A stretch of DNA of 24,803 nt from Planctomycetaceae bacterium (GCA_018658605.1 JABHUV010000275.1:1-24803); one strand, 5' to 3'; shown: positions 7,074 through 15,796, counted from the stretch's first letter. The notes: generated by a model not told the origin, from the sequence alone. Numbers and translations: made by a program.

Positions 7074-8132
7074 TTAGAGGTTTTCGCAGACGAGATCGCC
7101 AACTTCGCTCGTCGAATAGCCCATACGTCCGGCGGCTTGTGATTCCATCTTGGTGCCGGTTACGGTTTTAATAGCATCGGTAATGCGAGTAGCAGATTCG
7201 GTTCGCCCGTTTTCGTCAAGCAGCATGGCCATCGCAGCTATTGCGGCAATCGGGTTGATAACGTTTTGTCCGGTGTATTTTGGAGCGCTACCACCCATGC
7301 ATTCGAACATGCTCGTCCCGCCGGGATCTGGATTGATGTTACCACCGGCAGCGACGCCCATGCCGCCTTGGATCATGGCACCTAAGTCGGTGATGATATC
7401 GCCGAACATATTCGTGGTGACGATGACATCATAAAATTCTGGGTTCTTGACCATCCACATACAGCAAGCGTCGACATGGTTGTAATCTTGTTCGACATCA
7501 GGGTAGTCCTTGGCAACGTCTTGAAATGTACGCCAGATTAGGTCATGTCCATAGGTTAAGACATTAGTTTTTGCGACAAGCGTAAGTCTTTTGCCTTTTG
7601 GGTTGTTTCGTTTTTGAGTGTATTCAAACGCATAGCGAATGATGCGTTCACAACCTTTGCGAGTGTAGATGGCAGTTTGAGTGGCAACTTCATCTGCTGT
7701 ACCCTTCTTGAGAAATCCGCCTACACCACAGTACATGTCTTCGGTATTTTCACGAACAACCACAAAGTCGATATCTTCAGGCCCTTTGCCAGCTAAGGGA
7801 GTTTCGACTCCGGGGTAAAGCGTAATGGGTCGCAGGTTAACGTATTGGTCGAGTTGAAATCGGAGGTTGAGCAAGAGCCCTTTTTCGAGGATCCCAGGTT
7901 GAACGTCCGGATGACCGATTGCTCCGAGATAGATTGAATCGAATTGTTGCAATTCTTTGATGGCGCCCTCAGGCAAGGTTTCACCAGTTTTGAGATAACG
8001 TTCACCACCAAAATCAAAATAGGTGAGTTCATAATCGAACGAATCTTTTTCGGCAACTGCGGTGAGTACTTTGATCTCTTCGTTGGTTACTTCAGGGCCG
8101 GTTCCGTCACCAGGGATAACTGCAATTTTCAT
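7074..8132 (-). CDS. leuB: 3-isopropylmalate dehydrogenase
   Basis: A 352-residue NAD-dependent oxidative decarboxylase of the isopropylmalate/isocitrate/tartrate dehydrogenase family. It converts 3-isopropylmalate to the 2-oxoisocaproate precursor in leucine synthesis. It starts MKIAVIPGDGTGPEV. The substrate-binding arginines are seen in LLLNLRFQLDQYVNLRP (R91, R101) and VVVREN (R127). The metal-binding aspartates are in FGDIITDLGAM, and the NAD loop is GGSAPKYTGQ. The GLLLNLRF arrangement matches the actinobacterial-type LeuB, whereas RENTED is nearer tartrate or isocitrate dehydrogenases, so substrate assignment is probable but not certain. The usual FEPVHGSAP reads FECMGGSAP here. It is 14 nt from, and convergent with, the HNH gene. 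It has its own promoter and no leucine leader. Confidence 0.82.
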   Translation of the reverse strand: MKIAVIPGDGTGPEVTNEEIKVLTAVAEKDSFDYELTYFDFGGERYLKTGETLPEGAIKELQQFDSIYLGAIGHPDVQPGILEKGLLLNLRFQLDQYVNLRPITLYPGVETPLAGKGPEDIDFVVVRENTEDMYCGVGGFLKKGTADEVATQTAIYTRKGCERIIRYAFEYTQKRNNPKGKRLTLVAKTNVLTYGHDLIWRTFQDVAKDYPDVEQDYNHVDACCMWMVKNPEFYDVIVTTNMFGDIITDLGAMIQGGMGVAAGGNINPDPGGTSMFECMGGSAPKYTGQNVINPIAAIAAMAMLLDENGRTESATRITDAIKTVTGTKMESQAAGRMGYSTSEVGDLVCENL

Positions 8133-8186
8133 AGGGCTAATGCTTTTCTCGATGATGCTTCATTTTATTTTGTTTGTCAGCACTTG

Positions 8187-8215
8187 ATTTTAGCATTGAA
8201 CCGGTTTTTCGCCAA
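8187..8215 (-). promoter_or_regulatory. putative promoter of leuB
   Basis: On the minus strand, -35 TTGGCG (8210-8215), 17-nt spacer, -10 TAAAAT (8187-8192). The predicted start near 8180 gives a 5' UTR of about 48 nt, too short for an attenuator of the leuA kind. Confidence 0.6.
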
Positions 8216-8232
8216 TTGCCCCTCGGATTCTG

Positions 8233-9267
8233 CTACGACCCGCCGATTAATCCAGTCCAGTGTCGATTGGCGATGATGGCTACGGTAGTGGCTAGCCACA
8301 GACAATGCTCAGGTGTCAGTCGCTGTTTGAGTAGGCGAACGTTCAGGTGGGATAAACTACAGAGCAAGGTAACGAGCAAAATACTCTGCCAACCGAGAAC
8401 GAAGCCGATAAGGAAAAAAGCGTAGTTGTGTGACCAGGGAGCGACGGATTTCTGCGTTATCATGGTCGGCACAAATAAGCATCCAGCGATCAATCCGACC
8501 AAGGCTCCGACCACCGCCGTAGAAAGGTTGTTGATGATTGTGGGATTGAGTGAACTAGCGTTCCCCTGGATGTCAAAGGCGATGGAAATTGGCCAGAGAA
8601 TGGTGAGTATTGCGGCAACAATAATCCCGAAGAGATATAGTCCCCGGGGAACAGCATCTTTTTGAAATCGAATCAATGCAGCGGTCATGAGAATAGTGAG
8701 CAAGCATGTGTGGATTAGAAAGTAGCCTAACAGCACCCAGGGTGGGTTGATCATCATACCTTCAAAGACAAGTAAATTCAGACGCGGTTTTTCGATGAGG
8801 TTGATGCCATCGCAGAATATCTCAACGAATGCGATCGAGCCAATAATAGCTGCAGCGAGGCACTCGACAATGAGATAGCGAATGGAGATGTTCATTTTAC
8901 AGTTGTGACAACGCCCACTGAGCCAGATCCAGCCGAATATGGGTTGATTGTGATACATCTTGATTCGTGTGTCGCAACCTGGACAGGAGGATGATCCTAG
9001 GAGGGTTTGCTGGCGGGGCAATCGGTAAGCGGCAACGTTGAGGAAGCTGCCAAGAGTGGCTCCAACATAAAAGAAATAGGCGACCGCGCAGGCGACAAAG
9101 AAATGCATGATGAACAGGTCAAAGAAAAAGCTCGCTGTGGCTTGCAGCTTTCCGGCATGACGAAATTCATTGAGTGCAGTAGTACTTGGTAATACTACAA
9201 ATAGCAACAATAGCACGGCGATGACGTACCAAGGACCGCGGTTTTTAGGGGAATGCATGATGGGCAA
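8233..9267 (-). CDS. prepilin peptidase-like membrane protein with degenerate catalytic site
   Basis: A 344-residue polytopic membrane protein (about eight hydrophobic segments). Residues 70-140 match the N-terminal domain of A24 prepilin peptidases: GATLGSFLNVAAYRLPR, then two zinc-binding pairs CPGC (95-98) and CHNC (120-123), then SIRYLIVE. The peptidase half seems to have lost its catalytic aspartates. Where LIDxD is expected there is ALIRFQKDAVP (195-206), and in place of GxGDxK before IGAFLGWQ there is SHNYAFFLIGFVLGWQ (279-293). It may be an inactive paralogue or keep only the methylase-like domain. The longest frame opens with TTG at 9267, but the ATG at 9258 (codon 4) is a better start. 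A TATAAT hexamer at 9269-9274 would give an almost leaderless mRNA. Confidence 0.75.
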   Translation of the reverse strand: MPIMHSPKNRGPWYVIAVLLLLFVVLPSTTALNEFRHAGKLQATASFFFDLFIMHFFVACAVAYFFYVGATLGSFLNVAAYRLPRQQTLLGSSSCPGCDTRIKMYHNQPIFGWIWLSGRCHNCKMNISIRYLIVECLAAAIIGSIAFVEIFCDGINLIEKPRLNLLVFEGMMINPPWVLLGYFLIHTCLLTILMTAALIRFQKDAVPRGLYLFGIIVAAILTILWPISIAFDIQGNASSLNPTIINNLSTAVVGALVGLIAGCLFVPTMITQKSVAPWSHNYAFFLIGFVLGWQSILLVTLLCSLSHLNVRLLKQRLTPEHCLWLATTVAIIANRHWTGLIGGS

Positions 9268-9363
9268 TATTATAATACTTGTCGCATTGCTGTGCGATAT
9301 GCATTGGGATTTCCGGTAGGCTTTTGGCTTTCCACCATGGTAGGCGGATTGATATGGCGCAGC

Positions 9364-9399
9364 AAAAAAGCCGCTTATGTTTTAACACATAAACGGCTT
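9364..9399 (-). terminator. intrinsic terminator of tRNA-Asp
   Basis: On the minus strand, AAGCCGTTTATGT (9387-9399) pairs with ACATAAGCGGCTT (9368-9380) over 13 bp with one G-U pair and a 6-nt loop. The stem runs into a T6 tract (9364-9369). It begins 4 nt after the tRNA. Confidence 0.9.
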
Positions 9400-9402
9400 C
9401 AG

Positions 9403-9476
<74 letters not shown>

Positions 9477-9620
9477 TAACTTACAACTATCTAAGTAGCT
9501 GACTCAAAAATTGAGTTCAGTTAAGATAACTAAAAAGATACAGGATTATTTATTTCAAGCAAGCCCCCTTAAGGATCATCTCTTCGAGCATCAGGAAATA
9601 ATTTTGATAATTATTGCCAC

Positions 9621-11027
9621 TCAAAACAGCATAGGTGATGGCTCGAAACCCAGTTTCCGCACTTGCTGCAAATCTCGTTGAGCTGCTTTTGTTTTGTCGA
9701 GCGCCGTCAGCACTAATGAACGGTGATAGACGACTATCGCGAGTTGTCGTTTGACGGATATTAAGTATTTGTCGAGATCCATGGGCGCAGCCGAATTTTC
9801 TTTTTCTGTTTTAACACTCACCTCAGTCTGATGGAGATATTGTGACACCAATTTCACCGCTTGGTTTAAATCTTCTTGTGCCAACTGTGGTTGGTTATTG
9901 AGAAGGTGCAGTAGCCCGCGAGTGTCGAGTGCCATGCCAACAAAATTTGCAGTCTCAGGGGTAATCAAAATGGTACTCGAAAACATCTTTGGCTCAAATG
10001 CATCCGGCACTGCCCCTAATTCTATTGCTCGGTGAAGATCTAATTCCGCATCGCCCGCTTCGTTTGCCTGCCGTAATAACTGAGCACGAAATAATAATAC
10101 CCGCCCATACATCTTGCGGAATTCGATGCTGCGTTGTGCCATTATCTGAGCTTGACTGTCCTTCCACTGCACACCCGGTTGGACCTCCGGCATAATGGCG
10201 TGGTGTTGTGCGAGAAATGAAATAGCGGTATCCAATCGTTCTATCGTCGTAGACGGATCCTTGGCTTGATAACTTTGGTAAGCGCCCTGAACATGTGACA
10301 TTGGTTGGGCAAATAGGCACATGGTATCGCCTCCGAGGAGATCGACGCAACGGTTAATGTCTTGTAAGGCCTCAATAATGTGATCTTCAGAAATCGCGAT
10401 CTGATAAGCGCGGTTGTTGTAGTAGGTTGCAGCCGCCAGCATCGGAAGACTTGCAAGACGATCATCCACTTGATACCAACGGTCGATGATTTTCCATTGT
10501 TGCCAGACTTGAGCTGCTTGAATCGACGAATCCGCCGGTACCGCTACATCGGGCAGTTCCGATGCGTTACTAGCTGTACGTGTGGCAATGGCCTGGCGGT
10601 TGAGTACGTCACAAAGCGACATGCGCAGGGAAATCGATTCCGTATCGAGTGATTTTGCTGCTAGGTCGTCCGCAGCGGGGAGCAGACCGAGATACAAGTC
10701 GATAGCCGCTTGATGATTGCCTATTTCGTCATACCAACGGGCTTGATCTAATTTAATAGGAGTGCTGTGAGGATCCCAATTGGTTGCTTCCGCGGTGAGT
10801 TTTAGAGCAGTTTCCTGATCACCGTTCGCCCAAGCAATGCGTGCGGACGCCTGTTTCCATAATGCAATTTCGCCTGGGCACCATTGAATGAACAAGGGAA
10901 CTGCGACTAACGCGATTAAACATGCAGAGATGCGCTGCCGCGTACGCTTGGGGACTGTCGACAAAGGAGCTGCCGAATCACCTAAAGGATCTAGAGTCTC
11001 AGGTGGGTACTGCTTATCGTCCGGCAT
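9621..11027 (-). CDS. membrane-anchored TPR-like protein
   Basis: A 468-residue protein with a short cytoplasmic N-terminus, one transmembrane segment (about 33-49, ISACLIALVAVPLFIQW) and a long extracytoplasmic helical region. Several helix pairs have the tetratricopeptide pattern: IAWANGDQETALKLTAEATNWDP (62-84), LDQARWYDEIGNHQAAIDLYLGLLP (93-117), the pair near 330-350 (RAQLLRQANEAGDAELDLHRAIELG) and DTRGLLHLLNNQPQLAQEDLNQAVKL (about 378-403). No enzyme domain is visible. It follows the Q/P-rich lipoprotein gene after 89 nt containing a strong hairpin, so coexpression is possible but may be limited. A scaffold for an envelope complex is a reasonable inference. Confidence 0.75.
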   Translation of the reverse strand: MPDDKQYPPETLDPLGDSAAPLSTVPKRTRQRISACLIALVAVPLFIQWCPGEIALWKQASARIAWANGDQETALKLTAEATNWDPHSTPIKLDQARWYDEIGNHQAAIDLYLGLLPAADDLAAKSLDTESISLRMSLCDVLNRQAIATRTASNASELPDVAVPADSSIQAAQVWQQWKIIDRWYQVDDRLASLPMLAAATYYNNRAYQIAISEDHIIEALQDINRCVDLLGGDTMCLFAQPMSHVQGAYQSYQAKDPSTTIERLDTAISFLAQHHAIMPEVQPGVQWKDSQAQIMAQRSIEFRKMYGRVLLFRAQLLRQANEAGDAELDLHRAIELGAVPDAFEPKMFSSTILITPETANFVGMALDTRGLLHLLNNQPQLAQEDLNQAVKLVSQYLHQTEVSVKTEKENSAAPMDLDKYLISVKRQLAIVVYHRSLVLTALDKTKAAQRDLQQVRKLGFEPSPMLF

Positions 11028-11081
11028 TTGTTATGAACCCTGCGTTAGCTAGGTAACGAACGTTAGCAAAGTATGTGTAAT

Positions 11082-11103
11082 AGTCCTCCGAAACAGGAGG
11101 ACT
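11082..11103 (-). terminator. perfect hairpin between lipoprotein and TPR genes
   Basis: AGTCCTCC (11082-11089) and GGAGGACT (11096-11103) form an 8-bp GC-rich stem with a 6-nt loop just downstream of the lipoprotein stop. The following bases on the minus strand are ATTACAC rather than a T-run. It may therefore be an mRNA-stabilising or weak termination structure rather than a canonical terminator. Confidence 0.5.
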
Positions 11104-11116
11104 TACTACATTGGAT

Positions 11117-12094
11117 TTACCGACCGTTGTAGGTGCCGCCGCCATTAGTACTAGGTATGGTTGGCGTTACAGGTGCATAATAACTATTTGCATCACCAGT
11201 GCTGCCGGGGCGGTACGGCGCGGCGGAAGGTTGTGCGGGTGGCGTCGGTGCAACGGGGTTGTAGGTTTCGTCGAATTGAGGTGATTGATTTGGCAATGCG
11301 GCAGTATAGGCGGCTGCACCGGAAGTTGCATTGGTGTTGGCGCCTGCATTGGGAGACAGAATGTAGGCATCATTTCCCTGTGGTGTTGTAGCCGGTGCTG
11401 TTGGAGTAGTAGGTGCGGCATTGGGGTCATAGAAACCTTGGTTGTATTGAGTTGGATTTTGTTGCAGTGATGTAGCACTTGGAGCAGTAGGATTCGCGAT
11501 CGGTTGTTGGCGGGGTTGATACGGTTGGTATTCAGGGGCCTGCGGTTGTTGTTGCGGCGCCAGATATGGTTGATATTGCTGAGTCTGTGTTTGTTGGGGT
11601 TGTTGCTGCGGAGCTTGGTAAGGTTGGTACTGCTGAGGTTGTGATTGTTGGGGTTGTTGCTGTGGGGCTTGGTAAGGTTGGTACTGTTGAGTCTGTGATT
11701 GTTGGGGTTGTTGCTGCGGGGCTTGGTAAGTTTGGTACTGCTGACGTTGACCGTCATAGATTGGTTGTTCCGTGGTTGCCGAGTTATACTGTGGCCCAGT
11801 TTGTGGTTGGTGTCCTAAATAGTCACTCGTGCCTTGGTTGGTCGAATTATATTGTCGATTATAGTAACCCTCAGCGGACGGTGTTTGGTTAGATGCCGCA
11901 GGTGCTTGAGAGGCGTAATCATTGGTGGGTTGACCGTTGGACCCATAGTACGATGCAGCGGGGGCTTCATCCTTGGCGAAATAGCTCATGCCTGGTAGGC
12001 TTGTCCAACTCGTTGTCTTGCATCCGGCAGAGAGAATGATTGAAGCAATAATGATGCAGACCAATGGCGACCATTGTTTGGGGGCGATAATCAT
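11117..12094 (-). CDS. Q/P-rich lipoprotein with tandem repeats
   Basis: A 325-residue protein with a signal sequence (hydrophobic 10-23) ending in lipobox LSAGC, so Cys25 should be lipid-modified. The mature chain is low-complexity, rich in Gln, Pro, Tyr, Ala and Asn, with no Lys/Arg-rich or globular block. Residues 118-185 contain three and three-quarter copies of an 18-residue unit, consensus QQYQPYQAPQQQPQQSQ plus one variable residue. The chain is probably disordered and exposed at the envelope. Function is unknown. It lies upstream of a TPR-like membrane protein. Confidence 0.75.
   Translation of the reverse strand: MIIAPKQWSPLVCIIIASIILSAGCKTTSWTSLPGMSYFAKDEAPAASYYGSNGQPTNDYASQAPAASNQTPSAEGYYNRQYNSTNQGTSDYLGHQPQTGPQYNSATTEQPIYDGQRQQYQTYQAPQQQPQQSQTQQYQPYQAPQQQPQQSQPQQYQPYQAPQQQPQQTQTQQYQPYLAPQQQPQAPEYQPYQPRQQPIANPTAPSATSLQQNPTQYNQGFYDPNAAPTTPTAPATTPQGNDAYILSPNAGANTNATSGAAAYTAALPNQSPQFDETYNPVAPTPPAQPSAAPYRPGSTGDANSYYAPVTPTIPSTNGGGTYNGR
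11540..11743 (-). repeat. 54-bp tandem repeat inside lipoprotein gene
   Basis: About 3.8 in-phase copies of a 54-bp unit, encoding protein residues 118-185. The copies differ by few bases, which points to recent duplication. Being a multiple of three, gain or loss of units would keep the frame. Confidence 0.85.
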
Positions 12095-12255
12095 GACTTT
12101 GCGCGTCCTTAGCGAAACGGTTTATTAACTTTTATATGTCGATAGTGAATAATGTTTGTGAAACATTTTATTCCCGACGCGCAAATGTTATCAATTACCG
12201 CAAAAATGGGTCAATGCCGCTTTTAGGTTATTTATTGACGAACGTTAAATTCCAA

Positions 12256-12297
12256 AGAAAAAACTCCATCGCAGCTAGTAAAAGTGCAATGGAGTTT
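12256..12297 (-). terminator. intrinsic terminator of sodA
   Basis: On the minus strand, AAACTCCAT (12289-12297) pairs with ATGGAGTTT (12261-12269) around a 19-nt loop that can add a short inner helix. The stem runs into a T-run followed by CTTTGG. Confidence 0.85.
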
Positions 12298-12325
12298 GAG
12301 AATATGCATAGTGTGCTAGAAAAAT

Positions 12326-12934
12326 CTAGCTTGTAGCTGCTGTATAACGCTCGGCTACGGCATCCCAATTTACAACATTAAAGAACGCTGCTATGTAATC
12401 GGGTCGTCGATTTTGATAATTCAAGTAGTAGGCGTGTTCCCAGACGTCGAGTCCTAAAATGGGGGTGCGACCTTCCATTAGCGGTGAATCTTGATTTGGC
12501 GTGCTTTCGACAACGAGTTGCCCGTTATCGACACTGAGCCAAGCCCAACCACTACCGAATCGAGTCGCGGCAGCAGTGCCAAATGCTTCTTTAAAAGCAT
12601 CAAAACTTCCACATGCTTCATTGATTGCGGCGGCTAGATCACCCGTTGGTTCACCACCGCCATCGGCAGCCATGATCGACCAGAACAATGAATGATTTGC
12701 ATGACCGCCACCGTTATTGCGCACAGCCCCGCGGATGTCATCGCTGACACCAGCGAGATTAGAAATAAGATCTTCGACAGATTGGTCGCCGCATTCGCTA
12801 CCATCTAATGCAGCGTTTACTTTGCCTACGTAGCCCGCATGGTGCTTGGAATGATGGATTTCCATAGTGCGACTATCAATGTGTGGTTCTAACGCATCAT
12901 ATGTGTATGGGAGTTCGGGAAGTTCATATGCCAT
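12326..12934 (-). CDS. sodA: superoxide dismutase, Mn type
   Basis: A 202-residue Fe/Mn superoxide dismutase that converts superoxide to hydrogen peroxide and oxygen. Metal ligands are H27 (MEIHHSKHH), H81 ([10 protein letters not shown]), D163 and H167 ([14 protein letters not shown]). The second-sphere pattern GGGH at 75-78 together with NQDSP at 147-151 (Gln148 from the C-terminal half) is that of manganese enzymes; iron enzymes carry the Gln near residue 70 instead. No export signal is present, so the enzyme is cytoplasmic. AGGA 8 nt before the ATG fits initiation. It is divergent from the six-helix membrane protein gene. A 6-bp inverted repeat (12986-13001) lies in the upstream region. 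Confidence 0.95.
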   Translation of the reverse strand: MAYELPELPYTYDALEPHIDSRTMEIHHSKHHAGYVGKVNAALDGSECGDQSVEDLISNLAGVSDDIRGAVRNNGGGHANHSLFWSIMAADGGGEPTGDLAAAINEACGSFDAFKEAFGTAAATRFGSGWAWLSVDNGQLVVESTPNQDSPLMEGRTPILGLDVWEHAYYLNYQNRRPDYIAAFFNVVNWDAVAERYTAATS

Positions 12935-13264
12935 GGGTATTTTCCTGATGAATAAACACTTAATACTTATTTATTAAACGACATGTCCAACAAACGTTGG
13001 ATAATGACTTGGGAGGAGTATCCCAAATTCAAATATAGTTGTTTTAAACCGTAACGGCTATCAATGGTAACGGAAAGCCAACGAGCTTTGAAATAAGAGG
13101 ATACCGGATAATTATCCGCTTCACAATCAGTCACACTGTTTTACGGCATGAGAAGTAGCCAATATTTTACCAAAGGAGCTGAGAATGGCAATTAATAGTC
13201 GTTAATAAGGTAAAAACCAAACCTGAAAATGCCGAAAAATAGAGTAGCCCCTGCGCTTTAATAA
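12935..13264. other. divergent intergenic region, sodA and acidic membrane protein gene
   Basis: 330 nt holding regulatory sequence for both sides. It contains the inverted repeat TCCAAC-N4-GTTGGA (12986-13001) about 50 nt before sodA. A 14-bp perfect palindrome CGGATAATTATCCG is at 13105-13118. A strong AAAGGAG ribosome binding site in front of a six-codon ORF is at 13172-13205. No well-spaced -35/-10 pair was identified. Confidence 0.5.
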
Positions 13265-14704
13265 ATGCTGCTTAATGAGACGGATAGTAAGATCCTGATG
13301 ACTGCCGAAAAAACCAAAAAACGAAGGGTTCCTAAGCAACCAATCCACGCCAGGTCTGCGTCGCATGTCCGTGTGTATTCCGAGCACGCGTTGTTGACCA
13401 ATCAACCACGCCTGACCGATTTGATACCGCTGAGTCGCTGGGCGTATGTCGCTATGTTATTGGTTGGTGTTGGGGTTATTTATTTACTGCAGCTCGGTGC
13501 AATGCACGCGTCAATAGAGTCCAACTCTTTGCCGTTGGAATTGTTTGCCCTAAATGGTCCTGGAACGTTGGCCAGCTGGGTTTCTAGCGTATTATTGCTG
13601 TTATTATGTGTTGGCAGTATTCAGGTGTATTTAATTAGACGCTTTAAAGCTGACGATTATAAAGGGCGTTACAAAATATGGCTGTGGGTTGCAATCATAG
13701 CTGCAGTCTTGAGTTTTGAACAAGCGACTGGCGCACATCGACTGTTACAGAGTGTGGCGGATCGATTTGCGACTGCTGCACCCTGGAACCAAGCATCCAT
13801 GTGGTGGACGATGATTGTAAGTGTCGTGGCGACGTATGTCGGAATAAGATTGTTTTTTGAATTGACTAGCAATATGGGTAGCTTTGCGTTATTCGTACTT
13901 ACCGCCGTGGGATATGGAATGGTAGCTTGCTCTCGATTGGAATCGGTGCTCGGAGCGAGTTATTTGACTTCAGCTGAAGGGCAGTCAGTGAGTTTGCTTG
14001 GAGCGAACGTGTTGATGACGACATTAGTTTGGCTCTACGCTCGTACTGTATATTTGTCGGCACAAGGAGGGCGGCAAGCTGCGATGATTAGTTCGGCCCT
14101 CGATCATGAATTTGGTGTCGCTGCCATCAATATTACGGATACAACTATGGTTGCTGTAGATGAAGCTATAGTGGTTAAGGATGATTTTGAAGAACCAGAG
14201 ATAGCTAGCGATGAAGAACTCGATGCTGAGTTGGATGCAGAGGACTGGGATGATTTTGATGAAGTGGACGAAGCGGTTGAAGAGGAAGTGGATTTTGTCG
14301 AGTATGAGTCAGATGCATCAGAAGAGGATGAGAATGCGGAATATGAAGAGCAAGAAGACGAGAATGAGCATGAAGGATATGAAGATGCGTTAGAGCAAGA
14401 GATGCAAGCGGAGTATGCTGAATCACTGGCGGCGAAGAACGACGCCGAGATTGATCCAGGTGATTACGCTGATGCAGGTGAATATGCAGATGCAATGGAA
14501 GCGGCTGCTCATGAGTCGAGCATTACACCGGCATTTGCGTCATCCGTTCAAGGCGTGGCCGAGGGCGATGGTTTTGACGAAGATGCTTTTTGGAGCGGTT
14601 ATGATTTGACAAAGATGTCTCGCAAGCAACTGCGTAAAATGCGTAAAAAACTGACACGCCTCAAACGCCAACACGCAGGACAACCGAATTCTCGAGCAGC
14701 CTAG
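13265..14704 (+). CDS. six-helix membrane protein with acidic domain and basic tail
   Basis: Up to 479 residues with no family that I recognise. After a basic N-terminus come six predicted transmembrane segments (about 59-79, 102-124, 138-154, 179-200, 204-222, 242-264). A strongly acidic, probably disordered stretch follows (about 298-440, dominated by Glu/Asp with Ala, Tyr and Met). The end is a short basic helix (KMSRKQLRKMRKKLTRLKRQ, about 450-469). The charge segregation suggests intramolecular or protein-nucleic-acid contacts on the cytoplasmic side. The ATG at 13265 opens the frame; the ATG at 13298 (residue 12, MTAEKTKKR) is equally plausible, and neither has a good Shine-Dalgarno. 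It is divergent from sodA and upstream of the sugar kinase. Confidence 0.75.
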   Translation: MLLNETDSKILMTAEKTKKRRVPKQPIHARSASHVRVYSEHALLTNQPRLTDLIPLSRWAYVAMLLVGVGVIYLLQLGAMHASIESNSLPLELFALNGPGTLASWVSSVLLLLLCVGSIQVYLIRRFKADDYKGRYKIWLWVAIIAAVLSFEQATGAHRLLQSVADRFATAAPWNQASMWWTMIVSVVATYVGIRLFFELTSNMGSFALFVLTAVGYGMVACSRLESVLGASYLTSAEGQSVSLLGANVLMTTLVWLYARTVYLSAQGGRQAAMISSALDHEFGVAAINITDTTMVAVDEAIVVKDDFEEPEIASDEELDAELDAEDWDDFDEVDEAVEEEVDFVEYESDASEEDENAEYEEQEDENEHEGYEDALEQEMQAEYAESLAAKNDAEIDPGDYADAGEYADAMEAAAHESSITPAFASSVQGVAEGDGFDEDAFWSGYDLTKMSRKQLRKMRKKLTRLKRQHAGQPNSRAA

Positions 14705-14834
14705 GATTTTCGAAATGATAATCGCGAATCAACCAAACCCTGGTCTGTAGGGGTGTCGCTAATCAGTGCACGTGCTACGCTAAACACCTTGGTAGTCAAA
14801 AGACGCAATGTATAGATAAACACAGGGTAGTAAT

Positions 14835-15758
14835 ATGAAATTGTTGGTTGTAGGCACGATTGCCTTTGACAGTGTGGAAACTCCTACAGCATCTCGCGAA
14901 AATATTATGGGCGGTTCGGCAACATTCTTTTCTTATGCAGCGAGCTATTTTACACCTGTTAATCTTGTGGGAGTCGTGGGCGAAGATTGGCCAGAAGAAA
15001 ATACTAAGATGTTCCAGAGTCGAAACATTGATACAACGGGATTGGAAGTTGTGGCTGGCGAGAAGACGTTTTCATGGAGTGGTAAGTACTTACCGAACAT
15101 GAATGATCGCGAGACGTTGGAATTGAATCTGAATGTTTTTGGATCTTTTAATCCTGATTTACCGGAATCGTATAAGAACACGCCGTTTGTATTTTTAGCC
15201 AATGGAATGCCAGAGATTCAATTGCGGGTTCTATCCCAGATGCGTGAACCAAAATTGGTCGTAGCCGATACGATGGATATTTGGATTACCGATCATCGCG
15301 ATTCGCTACTTGAATTGTTGAAACAGATCGATGGCTTAGTTCTAAACGACAGCGAAGCGAAACTATTGACCGGCGAAGAGAATCTAGTCATGGCAGGGCG
15401 TAAAGTGCTGGAGTATGGCGTTCGATTTTGTGTGATCAAAAAAGGAGAACATGGAGCGATGTTCTTTCCAAGTGATGATTCCACAGAGTGTTTGGATTGT
15501 TATGTCTTACCAGCATACCCCACAGCTGACGTTGTGGACCCGACGGGTGCCGGCGATAGTTTTGCTGGCGGGATGATGGGCTATCTAGCTTCGGTAGATG
15601 CAACGGATCTCGATAGTATCAAAAAGGCACTAGTCTATGGGACGTTGGTGGCAAGCTATAACGTCGAAGATTTTAGTTTGGATCGCATGATGCAGATTGA
15701 ACGCTCGGATTTGGACGATCGTTTGGAAGAGTTCTGCCGCATGATGACGTTAGTGTAA
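14835..15758 (+). CDS. PfkB-family sugar kinase
   Basis: A 307-residue ribokinase/PfkB-fold enzyme that phosphorylates a sugar or nucleoside using ATP. It starts MKLLVVGTIAFDSVETP and has the Gly-Gly substrate-binding segment MGGSATFFSYAASYF (25-39). It has VLNDSEAKLLTG (169-180), the ATP-site VIKKGEHGA (200-208) and the PfkB signature DPTGAGDSFAGG (235-246) with catalytic Asp241. The substrate cannot be assigned; these kinases range from ribokinase to adenosine kinase. AGGG about 8 nt before the ATG serves as ribosome binding site. The ThpR-like gene begins 38 nt downstream on the same strand, so the two are probably cotranscribed. Confidence 0.9.
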   Translation: MKLLVVGTIAFDSVETPTASRENIMGGSATFFSYAASYFTPVNLVGVVGEDWPEENTKMFQSRNIDTTGLEVVAGEKTFSWSGKYLPNMNDRETLELNLNVFGSFNPDLPESYKNTPFVFLANGMPEIQLRVLSQMREPKLVVADTMDIWITDHRDSLLELLKQIDGLVLNDSEAKLLTGEENLVMAGRKVLEYGVRFCVIKKGEHGAMFFPSDDSTECLDCYVLPAYPTADVVDPTGAGDSFAGGMMGYLASVDATDLDSIKKALVYGTLVASYNVEDFSLDRMMQIERSDLDDRLEEFCRMMTLV

Positions 15759-15796
15759 TGCCGCGTCAGTAAGAAACAAATAAAAGGGGCTTTACT

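Noticed and set aside
8133..8170. Eight-codon ORF M-K-H-H-R-E-K-H before leuB, resembling a His leader
   Set aside because: There is no terminator or alternative hairpin behind it, the residue is His rather than Leu, and it overlaps the short leuB UTR; most likely chance.
11167..11757. 196-codon minus-strand ORF rich in Asn and His over the lipoprotein gene
   Set aside because: It is the shifted reading of the 54-bp repeat region; the other frame has a lipobox signal peptide and sensible composition.
14205..14495. 96-codon His/Pro-rich minus-strand ORF
   Set aside because: It is the antisense shadow of the Glu/Asp-rich region of the membrane protein.
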